Assembly (NCBI RefSeq): GCF_024763615.1
Contig: NC_077222.1
Span: forward strand, 104,813,417 to 104,877,416
From: Phlebotomus papatasi
Lineage: Eukaryota; Arthropoda; Insecta; Diptera; Psychodidae
DNA: 64,000 bases
Reading direction: 5' to 3'
The notes beneath the pieces are model-generated. The model searched no databases. It was not told where the DNA came from and saw only the letters and a program-made list of their open reading frames with translations. The translations under genes and the position numbers were made by a program. Below, piece by piece: positions 44,241 through 57,358 of this stretch (its first letter is position 1; each line of letters opens with the position of its first letter).

Positions 44241-44845
44241 CGTTAAACTCATGTCATTGAAAATATTTGAGCTAAACCTGAACTCTAGACGTATTTTTAC
44301 CTCAGTGTTACGTTATTTTTACTCATTATTAATTCTTTTTTATAACAGACAAACTTTGAAGACATTATCAAGAAAAAATATCAAGAAATTTTGCCATTCT
44401 TTTTAAATAATATTGTTATCAATGAGAGTTTAACGACCTTTAAAGAATGAAAGGAGACACGGACTTGGGCTAGGTCAACATCATTAAGAAGTCGTTCAAA
44501 CTCAACCATTTGTTAGACTTAAGATTTGGAACAATGTGGGAGGTTTAAGCAGATACCTTTTTTGGTCTTTTTAAGTTGCATTTCCTAAGGTGACATCCGG
44601 TCTGATAACACGAGCGACCGTATCCTTGATAGACCAGTCACAACCAGAGATTTAACGGTGGTGGCTTCGTATTCATTTGGTACTATGCCACATTTCTGAC
44701 AACCAGGTGACGTCAACCTGAGATTACCAACCTAAGGCTAGTCGAAACATCTTCCTAAGTGACGTCATCTCCTAAGGGCCCAAGTCGGGACGACTTAGCG
44801 TGAGAAGAAATGTAATACAGGCTTCAGACCTAAGGCTTAGACATA
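44241..44845. other. Unassigned, possibly retroposon-derived
   Basis: CCTAAGGCTAGTCG, CCTAAGTGACGTCATC and GACTTAGCG words near 44730-44800 resemble sequences around the LINE remnants, but no protein motif is readable. Confidence 0.3.
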
Positions 44846-45958
44846 CCCAATCCGCAAAAAATTACTCTGACTCGAAAATGACTGGTTTTTGGTGCACAAG
44901 AAATGGTCAAAAAGATTACTCTTAATTGGAATCTTAAAAATTCGTCGTATTCGCGTCGTATTTAGGTCACAGCATTACTAAAGATTGAATTAGTAATATT
45001 ATCGTTATTTTACGGTTCCAACGTTTACTCTACCATGCGGCAACAAAAGCGACTACAAACGACGGTCCTTTTCCGTACAAAAAATGACGCGCCAAAAAAA
45101 TTGCATTTGGCGTCCTTCTCTACCGCATAGGTACGAAATCGACGTACGCACTTTGAATGAAGACGTTAAGTGCACTTCACAACTTTGTATTGCACTACCA
45201 CCGTAGACACTATTTTCTCAACAATTCTTCACATTTTCTATCTTTTCTACTACGTTCTATGTAAATTTCTCTAATTTTTCCCTAATTCACTACTTACATT
45301 TGCGAAAATTTTTGCCGTTCGACTATTGCTGAATGAGCCATCCGACATGTCGAAAATTTTCCAATGGATAACAACAAAACAAAGAAAACTTTTAAAATTT
45401 TCACTAAATAAGTCTTTTCGACACAAAATTTTAATCACAGGACACTATAGAAACTGGAGCGAACTCATGAACCACAAAATTTTATTTTCCAAAAAATTGT
45501 TTGTGTGCTTATCATGCAAAAAATTGCCTAATTTTCACTTAATTCCTGTCGGCACTGTCTTTTTTCGAATCACAACACGCATTTCTACTGGGGGAGCTTT
45601 TCCTCCCAATGCATACTATAATATTGTTGAGAAAACACGCGAAAATATCAACTACTTTGCAAATTCACAGCACTGAGTAATTCTATTTGTCATTTGACAA
45701 GTGCAATTTCCCCTCAGATATACCCAGTGAGAGGAAGATTTTTTATAGGGACACTGGAAGTTACTGGAAGTAGGCGTCATATTTTAGTCGTAAGCGAGTA
45801 ATCTCAGAGTTATTATGACGCCAAATGACTTCCGTAATTACTGTCATATTATTCCACACTTTCCGTCATTGGACTCTCTGACGACCGTCATAGGACCCGA
45901 TTTTGGAATCCAGAATACATACATTCAACGGTAATCTTACTCCAAATTGCTATTTGGG
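44846..45958 (+). mobile_element. 1.1 kb element, copy 1
   Basis: It runs from CCCAATCCGCAAAAAATTAC to …CTATTTGGG. Copy 2 at 47830-48956 is the same sequence in reverse orientation, end to end, with point changes and small indels. Shared landmarks include GGATGGCTCATTCAGCAATA (as complement), AAAATTTTGTGTCG and TACGTCGATTTCGTACCTAT. Flanks share TA. A 116-codon open frame at 45326-45676 is intact here but frameshifted in copy 2, so its coding status is unproven. Confidence 0.85.
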
Positions 45959-47826
45959 TATGGCTCAACTGCTCTAATGCCTTATGAGTCAAGCCTTTTG
46001 GAAAGTTTTAACTTAGGATTGGATTTATTAAAGGAAAATGACCTATTAAGTTCTGGGAAATCTTTAAAATACTTTGAGGAAAATCCTGCAGAGGTGTGCC
46101 AGCGCACCTCCTCCTTCTGCCATTGCGTTACACCAAACTGAGACACATCTGACAGGTTGGCCTATGGAATCCCGCCAACTGACATAACCTTACAATACGT
46201 TACTCTTTATAATTTTAAGAATTTCTGTAACAGAGCTAAACCTTAAGTCTGAAAAGGTTGCTTAAAACTATTGAAGGTACATAATGTCGCACAATATATC
46301 TCTCGATATGCAAATATTTACCCAGGTGTAAAGTTTCTGTCTTAAAATCTTACAATCGAGCTTTCATCTGAAATTTTCGTATTTACTTTTAAATTTCACG
46401 AAGTCGTGAACCTTTGAGTCTCAATCGGAATTTTGCAAATAACCTCAAATTGCGATATGAATTCAATAAAGTCTGACTGTGAAGCTGAGGAGCAAAGAGT
46501 GGCAGGGATGCTCAATGAGGGGGACTCCCAACGTGGCTGGGTGTCGTCTGGAAGACTGCTGAGTGTACAAAAGATCGTATTTGTTAAAGTCACATTAATG
46601 TTTGTATCACGCGGCTATTTTAGACACTTCGATTAATCAACAATTATTAACAGCACACGCTCTCGAAGAGGCTCATACCTCGTGTGTTTGTCTATCTTCT
46701 GCTTCTCTTTTTTTCACCATTCCATCTCTGTATTTTCTTCACTATTGCCCACAATAAATCTCGTCGTGTGGTCGCAGAGTGGTCGTCAGCTGGATGACCA
46801 AGATGGCACAAGAATGAACCAGAATCACGAGCAAAAAGCCATCTATCACGAAGTTGAATGAGACAATTGCCCCAAATTCTCTTGCTCAGGATTTTTGCAT
46901 GAACTCCTGAAGATAAAATTATCATTTTTTATATATTTGATTTCTTCTTTTTTTTTGTTTGAAAGCAACACTTTGAAATACTGAGAATGCAATCGATTTC
47001 CACCTTCGAGATTTAGGATGAACCCACGTCCATCATTTATGGGTTGAACCATATCTTCCTCCCCTGTCTAACCGTCATGTCTTTTGTTATTCTAATTAAA
47101 TCTATACCGAAAATTTTTAATCAAATGCCGCGGCGGAGAATTTATACACTAATTTCTTGACAGGTGAATATCAAGGGAAGCATCTCAGGGGAAGGGTGGA
47201 TGGGTCTGTTGAATGCTTAAAATTGTATTGGATATTTGAGCCTAAAGCAGGGGTCCTTCAAATACATGAAATATGATGTTCAGGTTTCATAAGCTAACTA
47301 TTTTTCAAGTAGGAACCGATTTAGCAAGTTTAGAACTACCAATTTAGCATATAAGGTACTCCATATTACCCTAATTTTCTTCTAAGTTTTTTAAATAATA
47401 CGAGACAAGATGTTCAAAATCGATCAAAAATCTTTAAATTAGCAAAAAAAAGTGACTCACTTCCTTTTTAGACGTAGGTTTTTTTTAACTATTAAGTATT
47501 TTAGTAGTTTTTTAGCAGGAGTAATTCTTCGATAACTACCGATTTAAAACGTTAGAATAAATAATAAAATTTAAAATTAATGATTTGGGTATTAAATGCC
47601 TCTTGGGATTGAATGATTTCTTAGGAAGTGCAAAAAATAAAAGTTAACTGAAGATTTGATATCTCTTTTTCTTTATACACCAAATTAAACTAAATAGTAT
47701 TTTTAAAAGGGTGGCAAAGTGTCCCAAAAGTACATTCGCATCATTTACCGTTTACCGATTCATAAGTCACTCAAAAGATCCCACATAATAGTTTCAAGAA
47801 TAATAAGATTGATTTTCAGACAAAAA
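45959..47826. other. Unique-looking spacer between the two inverted copies
   Basis: Repeat-poor. GC-richer part at 46430-46560 and 46760-46880. Overlapping short frames only. No element ends seen. Confidence 0.35.
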
Positions 47827-48959
47827 TTACCCAAATAGCAATTTGGAGTAAGATTACCGTTGGATGTATGTATTCTGGATTCCAAAAACGGGTCCTATGA
47901 CGGTCGTCAGAGAGTCGAATGACGGAAAGTGGGAAATAATATGACGGTAATTACGGAAGTCATTTGGCGTCATAATAACTCTGAGATTACCCGCCTACGA
48001 CTAAAATATGACGCCGACTTCCACTGTACCAACAAAAGTTCTTCTCCTCACTGGATATATTTGAGGGGAAATTTCACTTGTCAAATGGCAAATAGAACTA
48101 TTCAGAGCTGTGAATTCGCAAAGTAATTGATATTTTCGCGTATTTTCTCAACAATATAATAGTGTACATTGGGAGCAAGAGCTCCTCCGGTAGAGATATG
48201 TGTTGTGATTCGAAAAAGTACAGTGCCGACAGAAGTTAAGTGAAAATTAAGCAATTTTTTGCATGATAAACACACAAACATTTTTTTTGCAAAATGTAAT
48301 TTTGTGATTTAGGAGTTTGCTCCAGTCTCTGGAGTGTCCTGTGATTAAAATTTTGTGTCGAAAAGACCTATTTAGTGAAAATTTTAAAAGATTTTTTTGT
48401 GTTGTTGCCATCCAATGGGAAAATTTTCGACATGTCGGATGGCTCATTCAGCAATAGGCGAACGGCAAAAATCTTCGCAAATGTGTGTAGTGAATTGGGG
48501 AAAAATTAGAGAAATTTACATAGAACGTAGTAGAAAACGATGGAAAATGTGAAGAATTGTTGAGAAAATATTGTCTACAGTGGTAACTACCATTGATTAT
48601 TGATAGTATTGATTATAATCAATGCAAAGTTGTGAAGCGCACTTAACGTTTTCATTTAAAGTGTGTACGTCGATTTCGTACCTATGCGCTAGAGAAGGAC
48701 GCCAAATGCATTGTTTTTGGCGCGTCATTTTTTGTACGGAAAAATACCGTCATTTGGAGTTGCTTTTGTTACTGCATGGTAGAGTAAATTTTAGAACCGT
48801 AAAATAACTGTTATATTACTAATTCAATCTTGAGTAATGCTGTGACCAAAATTCGACACGAATATGACTAATTCTTAAGATTCCAATTAGGAGTAATTTT
48901 TTTGACCATTTATTAACCAGTCATTTTTGAGTCAGAGTAATTTTTTGCGGATTGGGTTA
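47827..48959 (-). mobile_element. 1.1 kb element, copy 2 with TTA target duplication
   Basis: The element is 47830-48956, from CCCAAATAGCAATTTGGAGT to GGATTGGG, flanked by TTA on both sides (47827-47829 and 48957-48959). A 3 bp TTA duplication is typical of PIF/Harbinger elements. The short shared end is CCCAA…GCAA. Orientation is opposite to copy 1. No transposase motif is readable. Confidence 0.75.
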
Positions 48960-49379
48960 CTCAACGGCTTATAACCCATTCAATACCGGATCACAATCGA
49001 TTAGAACCGATTTATAAATCATTCTAAATATCAGAAGTAATATCCCACGCATGTTAAAAGAAGAATACATTAATTGTATAAGAAAATTTAAAAAATAATA
49101 ATTGAATTGTCCATAAACAAGATTAAATCAGCAGTAAATCACCATATGTGCATACAAAAAATATGCTAACGGAAAGGACTTTCTCGTGAGCAGTTTGAGC
49201 ATTTCGCAAAGCTGGGACGCTTTGCCATCACTTTTAAAACGATTTTCCTTACTTTGTACATCAGTGTGATTTTTTGTCTGTCTAGGATTAGAATTTAGAA
49301 TTGAATTATAATTGTTATTACAGAAATAATAGATTTGGATTTTTAAAAAACCTTCCTAAAATATGACCGATATTTTGAA
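48960..49379. other. Spacer, no feature recognised
   Basis: AT-rich DNA without repeats or open frames. Confidence 0.4.
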
Positions 49380-50100
49380 TTAATCAACCGTCGCGTCGGT
49401 CAGTGTTTGACGACTGTCACCAGAATATCAAAGGGCTGTAGAGCAAGCCTGAGCCAAAAGGAAAACCGAATGTGAAAAGCCGATTTTTGATGTGAAAATT
49501 GTTTAATTCCTTAGAGGTAAGTCATTTTCACAAGAAAATCCTTTTAATAATTTATTTGAATACAGTTATTTGGGTTAATTGTGAATAATTGTCGATATTA
49601 CAACAAAAACATTGGGATGAAATTTTGAGCTGGAAAACTCATATTCATTTGAGCTGTCCCAAAATTCAGGATAGGTTTGAGTAAAACCCTTTTGTACAAC
49701 ACTATTTTAGTTAATAAGGAATGCAAAAGTACATATTACAAGAAGGGACACGACCTACTAATAAGGATAAAATAGAGAAGAAAATATTTTGTCGCATTTC
49801 AGTGATTTTTTGCAACAGCAGCGCCGCCAGACGTTTGTCAAGTGAGTTATTTGTGTCTCTATATATTTCTCACAGTTGAATTTCGCGCGATTTAAGAACT
49901 TTACATTTGAAGTGATATTTGCAATTAATTTCTTTTTATTTCTGCAAGATTCAAGTAAAAGAATGTGTAGTGAACAGCTATCCGTCTTCTGACAAAGATA
50001 TCAAGAAGACAATTTCTTTCTATATGAGTTTTTATGTCTTTTATGTGTTTTTGGAGCAAAAATATTTATCATGGCACCGTGAATGAGCGGGATTAGTGTG
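49380..50100 (+). promoter_or_regulatory. Speculative transcription start / 5' UTR region
   Basis: CGTCGCGTCGGTCAGTGTTT is a local CpG cluster with TCAGT, the arthropod initiator pattern, at about 49400. About 115 bases on, GAG|GTAAGT at 49514 is a strong splice-donor match. Further on, CAACAGCAGCGCCGCCAGAC and TTTCTCACAG|TTG (49868) could belong to another untranslated exon. No coding sequence follows in the window. This is pattern-reading only. Confidence 0.2.
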
Positions 50101-50206
50101 ACCGGTATGGCTATCTGTAATTTACATTAAAATTATCAACACAAAATTTCCGATATTACACGACTTTTAACGAACACAGGTTTGAAGCTTCGCACATTAA
50201 CTGACT

Positions 50207-50404
50207 TAGGGGAAGTAGGGCACCTTTGAATTGTGGTACCTTTGAAATTCAGTTTTTTCTTCTATTTTAAAGCAAATTAAGGCTTATCACAAAGTAATTG
50301 AGCTTCACAATTGGCTTGTCGTGCTAAATTATTTCATGGTAAAATTCAATTTAATTTCAAAATAAGAGAAAAAGCCATATTTCAAAGGTACTCCATTCCT
50401 CCTA
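50207..50404. mobile_element. MITE with GAAGTAGGG-CACCTTTGAATT ends, copy 2
   Basis: GGGGAAGTAGGGCACCTTTG at the left faces GGAGGAATGGAGTACCTTTG read inward from the right, with TA at both ends (50207-50208, 50403-50404). Sister copy at 30116-30306. Just upstream, AGGTTTGAAGCTTCGCACAT is a fragment of the 35988 family. Confidence 0.8.
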
Positions 50405-52011
50405 TTTTTTTAGGAAATGGATCTATGTTGAGTAATAGAATATCTAATACTGTTTGTCAAAAAGTTGATATAACGACAATCAAATTTACATTACACGGGT
50501 TTTCAGTTAGTAGCTTACCCGAGTCACCTGTAAAGCATAAATATCAGCTACCATAAGCTTATGTGGACTAATCACAGGGTATCTGAGATCTTTTATTTTC
50601 GGTTTTCGATTTTACGTTGGAATTTGAACTCAATTTGGCATGAGTATGGGCTGGAGTGTTAATTGAAAGTCTCGTTCGGTGAAGTGCAGAGCATAATGTT
50701 GCGGTGATTTCCAATGAGAGTTCAATGAACATAGAGGCAGGCGCTGCGCGAATGGAAGTGGTCGCCACATGTCTATGTACATGTTGTTCTGCCCCAAAAG
50801 CCTGAAAATCCATTCATCTCACTCTGGTGAGACGGAAAGAGGTGAATGGTCAGCTGGGGCAATCAATATTGACACAATGATGTGGAGCGCTCGTGATTGG
50901 CGCCCGATTGAGTTTCCAATCGATTCGCTTTCGAGGAGAACCAATATATCGAGACGCAGTTCCAAACACGCCCCCCTCGCAAAGTCTTGAGCGATGGGGC
51001 CTCAAGGGGCTTCCTGGTGGAACACCACGACGGTTGATATTTTGATTTATTCGCACAAGAAATGAGCGCCATGAGACGATGGCACAAAACAGTGTCTGGG
51101 CAGAGAAGGAAGACAGATAAAAACTTACACAACGTATCGATAATTTATTCCACATAAATCTTACTGCCCTTCAGCCTCCCCCGCTGAAATCTCTCCACTG
51201 ACCCCATAATATATGAGTTGACCGAAGAGTCCACAAAAGGTAATTGATATTTGAGGTATTATTCGTTGGGTGGAAGACGGTGTGCCCCATACATCATCTT
51301 TCGAGGTATTTATTATAATCGAAATCACACTGAGATTCGATGGCACTTTACATATTAACAAATGGCTACCGAAGTTGCGGCTCTCAATGGGACACTCTTT
51401 CTCTTTCACTCACCTGAGGCCCCCCACGTGGCCTAATAGACTTATGGGCGGCTGCTGCAGGGCTCCTCCAAGATCACTCACTCATCCCATTCAATCCCTG
51501 GACCCCTTGTCTTCGTTTTATTGCCCGACGCCGCCTGTCGATGATTGATAATGGTCAAGTGGAATTTTTATTATTATTCGACACTGGAAGAGATCGAAGG
51601 TGCTCCACGCACAAAAAAAAAGATAAACACGGAATAAACCATTCGAAGGTGAAATGAGATTAAGAGACCGAATTGGGTTGGTTTTCAGCTTCTCAATGGG
51701 CCTCTGTGAGAAGTAGATAAATTTTTTGAGGAATTTGCCATAAAACTTTCATTGAATTGGGATTTTACGAGCAAATGTGGTGACCAGCCTAATTAATCCT
51801 AGAAGTAGGGTAATCAATTGGGAATTCACATGGGAGTTTCTTTTAATCCAATTATACTTCAATCAAAAATAATGATTAGCTTGGATTCTTTACAATCTTT
51901 GATACTTCTTCGGGAAGATCATTCATCGTTGTGATGATTGAGTTAAATATTAGTCCACATTTCTACACGGATAGATTACGATTAAGTAGCTAAAACCTAA
52001 GTAATAGTGTT
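50405..52011. other. Repeat-poor block with a GC-rich core (about 50570-51560)
   Basis: About 1 kb with no repeats and markedly higher GC than the window. It holds several homeodomain-like ATTGATT/AATCGATT/CAATCAATA words near 50858-50935. Six overlapping open frames occupy both strands (up to 101 codons), none with a motif. It is the best candidate in the window for a conserved non-coding or regulatory block, but that is inference. Confidence 0.4.
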
Positions 52012-52269
52012 TACACTGGGAGATATCCGAAAAAGTTAAAATAACATTCCGGAAATGTTAATTTTACCCTGCATTATTGATCCAAAATTGGTGTAAATAT
52101 TACCTTTTTTGGTGTATTGGGGGTTAAAGTTACCCTTTTTTCATGTTAATTTTACCCTTAAGAAGGTGTAAAATTAACATTAAAAAATGTTGATATATAT
52201 TTTACACCTAAAAAGTGTTAAATTTATGAGGAAAAAAAGTTAATCGCACTCTCTTTTTTTCTCAGTGTA
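52012..52269. mobile_element. MITE with ACACTGAGAAA-type ends, 258 bp
   Basis: TACACTGGGAGA at the left; TACACTGAGAAAAAAAGAGA read inward from the right. Internal GTGTAAAATTAACAT-like words are mirrored (AATGTTAATTTTACCC, GGTGTAAAATTAACATT, TTTTACACC). TA at both ends. Confidence 0.75.
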
Positions 52270-53566
52270 CAGACAGAACGGTAACAGATAAGAACTTGCA
52301 GTTTTCGGCATCTAATGCTAAAATCTAGTCCCTTATCCTCCCTTCCTTCCAAATTTGTGCTTTCTGATTTTCTCAGTACTTATTAAACTGATCTTTGTGA
52401 GATTAAAATATGTCTTGGAAATAGGGCATTAAGAACTTACTCGTGAATAAGTGGCTCTCAGAGTGAGCTGTGAGCGGTGATCGGATAAAATGTACCGATC
52501 TAGAGCTAAAAATCGACAGATCGGAAGACTGAAAAATCGTCATATTTTAATATCAGTTTGCTCTAACGAAGTATAGCGTTCGTTTAAACTCGTGTAACAT
52601 CATGAATTTCATACAGACTGTTGGTAAATTTTAATGAACCGTACTGGAAACACTAATCTTTCCGCGGAATTTCTGCAGAATTGGTAGATCGATACGAGAT
52701 CGAAGAAAATTGTGCTCACAGAAAATTGTGCAGATCGGCACAATTTTTACAAAAGATTCGGCTCTATCAAAAACCATCGGGAAACCTTGCTACTTTAGTG
52801 CGATTTTTTGGCTATGATACATTGAAGTTGCTGAAAATTGACTTTCGAGTATATTGCATGAGATCACATGTAATGTTAGTAGAAGGGATCTAAAGTTTTT
52901 AATGGTGTATCTCACAGTTCCTAGATGAAGATTATTTGGACGAATTAAGTATTATTTAATGTTACTGCAATACCATCTCTCCTTCCCCTTCAGAAACCAC
53001 TCTTTTAAAATATTTCAATAAATAAAGCACCTTCATTTTTCATATGTTTTATTGTGTCCTAGCGGACATTCCGTCCTTAGACACCTGTGACTGAAAAAAT
53101 CGCCATCTTGAATCTTACAATCTCAAAGTCTAATCACTCTATAGCGCCTATTTCTCGACCGATATGGTCAAATTATAATTTTTTGAAAAAATCTTGAAAT
53201 TTCTAACCTGAAATTTCTTGAAATTTCTAAGGTCCTAATCGATTATAAATTTATAAAGTAGCAATAATTGGTGTGTTTCGGTTAAATTTTGCTTTTTTGG
53301 CAAAGTATCAGAACCGTCAAGACAGTCCAAAGTGATATATGTTTCTTTTTTTTACATTTAATTTACATAAATAAATTTATGTTTTTCTTCTATGAACACT
53401 TCTTCAGTATCCATTTATACATTTAGGTCTCATTCTTAGGAGACTTACAACTAATAGAAAATCACAATGATTGCAGCTTCCTCTCTTATACATACATAAA
53501 ATACATAATAAACAAAAAATCTTCTTTAGATTGGGTTATAAAGATATTTTTTGGCAAAAAACAAAA
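52270..53566. other. Repeat-poor sequence, no gene recognised
   Basis: AT-rich DNA with short open frames only (70 codons at 52681-52893 plus). No element ends seen. Confidence 0.35.
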
Positions 53567-53788
53567 GAGCAGTAAAAAAATTAAAAGTGAGCAGTAAAAT
53601 ACTTAATTATGGTCAGTAAAAAACTTAAATCTTTACAAAAATGGATATGATTTATATATTTAACATTTAAAATTGTTGCAGATAGAATGAAAATCCTTTT
53701 ATTTTCCCTTTCCCAAAATTTGGACGATAATATCACTGTTTCAAATTTTTTTTGTTACTGCTCAATTTTAACTTTTTACTGCTCATTT
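53567..53788. mobile_element. Inverted-repeat element with doubled GAGCAGTAAAA ends
   Basis: GAGCAGTAAAAAAATTAAAA then GTGAGCAGTAAAA at the left is mirrored by GAGCAGTAAAAAGTTAAAAT then TGAGCAGTAAC on the right. So each end holds two direct copies of the motif. Interior is AT-rich. Target duplication not identified. Confidence 0.55.
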
Positions 53789-54029
53789 ATTCAATGCCAT
53801 ATTTTTTTAAGTCACTTATAACATTTTAAGAATTCAATTCTATAGCTATTATAAAATTTAAAAAAAGTAATATATAAGACTGCATAATATTATCTTAATA
53901 AAATAAAAGTGTAAAAAAGAGTGTTTTCCTTCTGTATTACAAAAGTGGAGCTGTTATATAGAACTTGATTTATCATAAATAACGGTGTTTGTAACTATAA
54001 TACTGTAAATAACTTAATCCCATTCCTAT

Positions 54030-54300
54030 GCCCTGCTCTGTCTCCTTTCCTTACCTTACCAAATGAGATCAATTCATTTTGTTCTTTTAAAGTCTCATAC
54101 AAACCTACTATGTTTTTTTGTGTAACAAATGATCTGCATTTGAAGTTCGATTGTATGAGCTGGCTTATACGGTCAATACACCATGGGTTTCTGCCGTTTA
54201 CCTGGTGTGACCGGTTATGGTAAGACGGCGGCAGACCCAACCATGGCTTTGATTGGGAAAATAAATATAAATAAATAAATAAATTAATTAATTAATTAAT
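54030..54300 (+). mobile_element. LINE/SINE 3' end with AAAT tail
   Basis: GTAAGACGGCGGCAGACCCA then ACCATGG is followed by a simple tail of AAATAAAT and TTAATTAA repeats (54259-54300). The same order occurs on the minus strand at 28335-28197. TTTCTGCCGTTTACCTGGTG here corresponds to TTCTATCGTTTACTGACGAG there. Retroposon 3' end, clade unknown. Confidence 0.6.
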
Positions 54301-54477
54301 GCCATAAGACAATTTTTAGAAGAAAACTTAAGGTCCATTTTTTTTTTTTTTTGGAATAAATAATATCCCTATCTCATCATTTACCCGGTAATGTTCCAAT
54401 TTTTTCTCTAAAATCCTTGATTTATTATTAATGCCTCGAAAAGATAACGTGATCGGATTTACCACTTTGAGTAGTAT

Positions 54478-57138
54478 CCCAAGTGGCAAAAATGTGTCAG
54501 TATGACGTTGTAGTTATCGTATGGTAATAGTAATTATTTGGTGCACCCGCACGTCATACTTTCGAAGTGGGGAATAACCTCCACGTTATAAAGAGGTAAG
54601 CGAAGCGACACAACTTACCATTTTGGTAAGTTCACTAACGATAGTGACACGTTAGTTGAACGTTGCTTCTTACCTCTTTTCTATTTGTCTCTTTCTACTC
54701 CGCATTCTTTTTCATCGTTCTCTTTTTATTTCCATGATGCATAATACTATCATGAAATCTCTCACTGAAAATATTTCAATAATCAGCGCGCAAATATCGC
54801 GGGATTTCATTGATTTTATTTATTATATTGAACATGCCGATGCCGTTTACCGATAGAGATATTATCAAGTATCGATTTAAAATATCTCCCGACCAGAAAA
54901 AAACTGATATTTGACAATTTTTCAATGGAATAATTCTAAAAAATTTCTGAATTTTTTTTTAACTATTCCCTATAATTTCTGACATATTGTTACAATTTCT
55001 TGGTCATAAAAATAAATTTCATAAGGAATTAGATTTCATGAAAAACGGAATTTAAAGTCAGTGTGAAAATTTTGAATTCGCGCGCAACAAAATCTTATGG
55101 CGCACTCATCCCAATAAAAGTGTGTCCGCGTCCGCGGATAGTCATACGACATCTATTGAATTCCAAAGACGGATTCTTTTAACGCTCATAGTATAATAAG
55201 TTAGATTTTTATAAAATAATTTTAGACACTTGCAGATAAGAATAATTTCTGGAAATTACGTTATGATTATAAAAAATTTTAATGAAAACGGGAAAATTTA
55301 TATACATAAATTTATATTTTATTTTGAAGGGATTATCTTGAATCGGGTCACGGTCAAAATCCTGAAAGCTAAAATCCCAAATTTTTAAAAGTGTCATGGC
55401 TACTTCCACTATTGCACTCACACATGGTGGAGACAAAGGAAAATTTTCTGTGTCTTGGGAAATTATTCTACACATTATCTTCCATATAATTCCAACCCAT
55501 TTCAGGATTTTGGCGTTCGGGATCTTGATTTTCGGGATTTTGGCTTTCGAGATTTTGGCCACCTCCGCTTGAATCATGTGGAGTACATTTAGTCCTCAAA
55601 TAAATCATAAATGTTTGGAAGAAACCTTAATAGAGAGAACAGGTTGTCCTGTTTTCTTTCTAAATAAATTAAAATAAGAATAAAATTTCACAATTTTGTG
55701 TTAAATTATTAAAACCACTATACAAAATAAATATGATCGATTTTATAAAATGTTAAAAATATTTTTTTTGTTGTATCAATTTAATTTTACTTGATTTTTA
55801 AGAAAACAATTGCTATCTTGTAAATTTATTTTAAATTTTTCTTCGTTAGTGAAAGGCTAAGAACACGCTTTCGTCCAGGAACGTAATGGAATGCCATTTC
55901 CGAAAACTAAAAAGCGTTGTTTTGAGAGCAATTTATCCACAAACTCTAAAAACAAAACTTGCCAAAGAAACTACTTACATTTTTGTGAAAAAAAAATCTT
56001 TTAGTTTTCTACAAAAAATGTACTTTAAATTAAACTTCTAGAATATTTTGTAATATCTACAATGCTTGAATCGACTTTATGAGGGTCTTCCTAGAACCCC
56101 AGGTCACTATCTCTAACTTCTTAGGATAAAACATACCGCTGCCCGAATAAACAACGTAGTGTCATTATCAAAAATTGTCAGATTATATTACACTTTTTGA
56201 ACAATACAGTCTGTTAAGGGAGTGGCCAAATGGTAGTTGACTTCATATATTCAGACTATTTTTTGTGGACCAATAGATGGCATTATTGTCGTAAAGATAT
56301 TAAATTGACTTCAAATTCAAAACTCAGAAATACTTTATGCACGTATGACACGCTTCGCTCTAAAAGAATGTATTTCTCGATTTTCATCTCAAAAGATCAA
56401 AAATTTCACATGAAGTGACCGATAAATAGGATAAATACATCGAAAACTTAAAAGAATAAAAAAAATATTTTTTCAACACAGACAGACGCAATTTTTTTCC
56501 TTAGAGATTGTAAGTTAGAAAAAATCTGAAATAATTCATTTTAAACGTATTTCGAATAATTATTTTATTACTGAATTTTAAAATCTCCTATTATTAGGTT
56601 ATGTTTAAGTAAGATCATCTATTTAAATTTCATTTAAATGCAAACAATAATTTTTAATAAAATTTGAATTTTTAATATAAAAGTAGAAATACTCTGAATA
56701 ATTCGTTTGCAAATTATTTGCAAGAACGAAAAATTTTATCACACATTTATTAAATTGAAGACAATCAAATATTACATTTTATTTTTTTTAAGCTATTTCA
56801 TAACCTAATATTTTTATATTGTCATTTCTAAACGTTTAAAAAGCTGCAGATATTCTATTTATAGGGCTGAGAGTATTGAAAGAGAAAGGTGACAAAATTA
56901 CGTTATCTGCACGTAAATTATCTTAAAAACAGTTACGTAATATTTTGAGAAAAAAACGACGAAAAAATTACGTTATTATAACACAGCATGTCTGACGTTA
57001 ATATTTTAAGTAGCCAAAACGTTATATTTAGGTCATAAGGTTTCCTCGGCTCTTTGCAACTTGAAGTAACTTGAGTGACGTGCAACAAACGTTTCTTTTA
57101 CCTCATTTTTGCACTATAGTAAATTTTTGCCACTTGGG
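54478..57138. mobile_element. Long CCCAAGTGGC-TIR element, 2.7 kb
   Basis: CCCAAGTGGCAAAAATGTGT at the left and CCCAAGTGGCAAAAATTTAC read inward from the right. AT may be the target duplication (54476-54477, 57139-57140). The left 130 bases match the complement of 42300-42421 and pieces at 17441-17870. TTACGT-containing words recur near the right end (56905-57000). No transposase motif is readable; the 122-codon minus frame at 55209-55577 spans the internal minisatellite and is an artefact. Confidence 0.7.
55332..55565. repeat. Short minisatellite arms, same word family as 21.7-23.5 kb
   Basis: GTCAAAATCCTGAAAGCTAA at 55352 faces GATTTTCGGGATTTTGGCTT at 55528, so the CAAAATCCTGAAAGCC word occurs in both orientations around a 130 bp centre. 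The same word builds the large array at 21700-23507. Confidence 0.65.
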
Positions 57139-57358
57139 ATATTCTCCTTGAAAAAAGAGCTAAGGTTAGAAAAGATCATAAAACTGCAAAAGAAAGATTT
57201 TTACAAAACAAAATTCGAAGGTCTTCATATTAAAAAAAATAATATTTTTCTTCTAATACTAAGATAAAAATTTCAACAAATAAGTTTTAATTCCGTTGAA
57301 TTTTAAGAAAATAAATCATTCTAGAGTCATTCACAATGGAAAAATACCATAAAATATG
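57139..57358. other. Short AT-rich spacer
   Basis: No feature seen between the 2.7 kb element and the palindrome. Confidence 0.4.

Noticed and set aside
45326..45676. 116-codon frame in copy 1 of the 1.1 kb element as a transposase
   Set aside because: No DDE or zinc-finger pattern, and copy 2 is frameshifted in the middle; kept only as a point to test.
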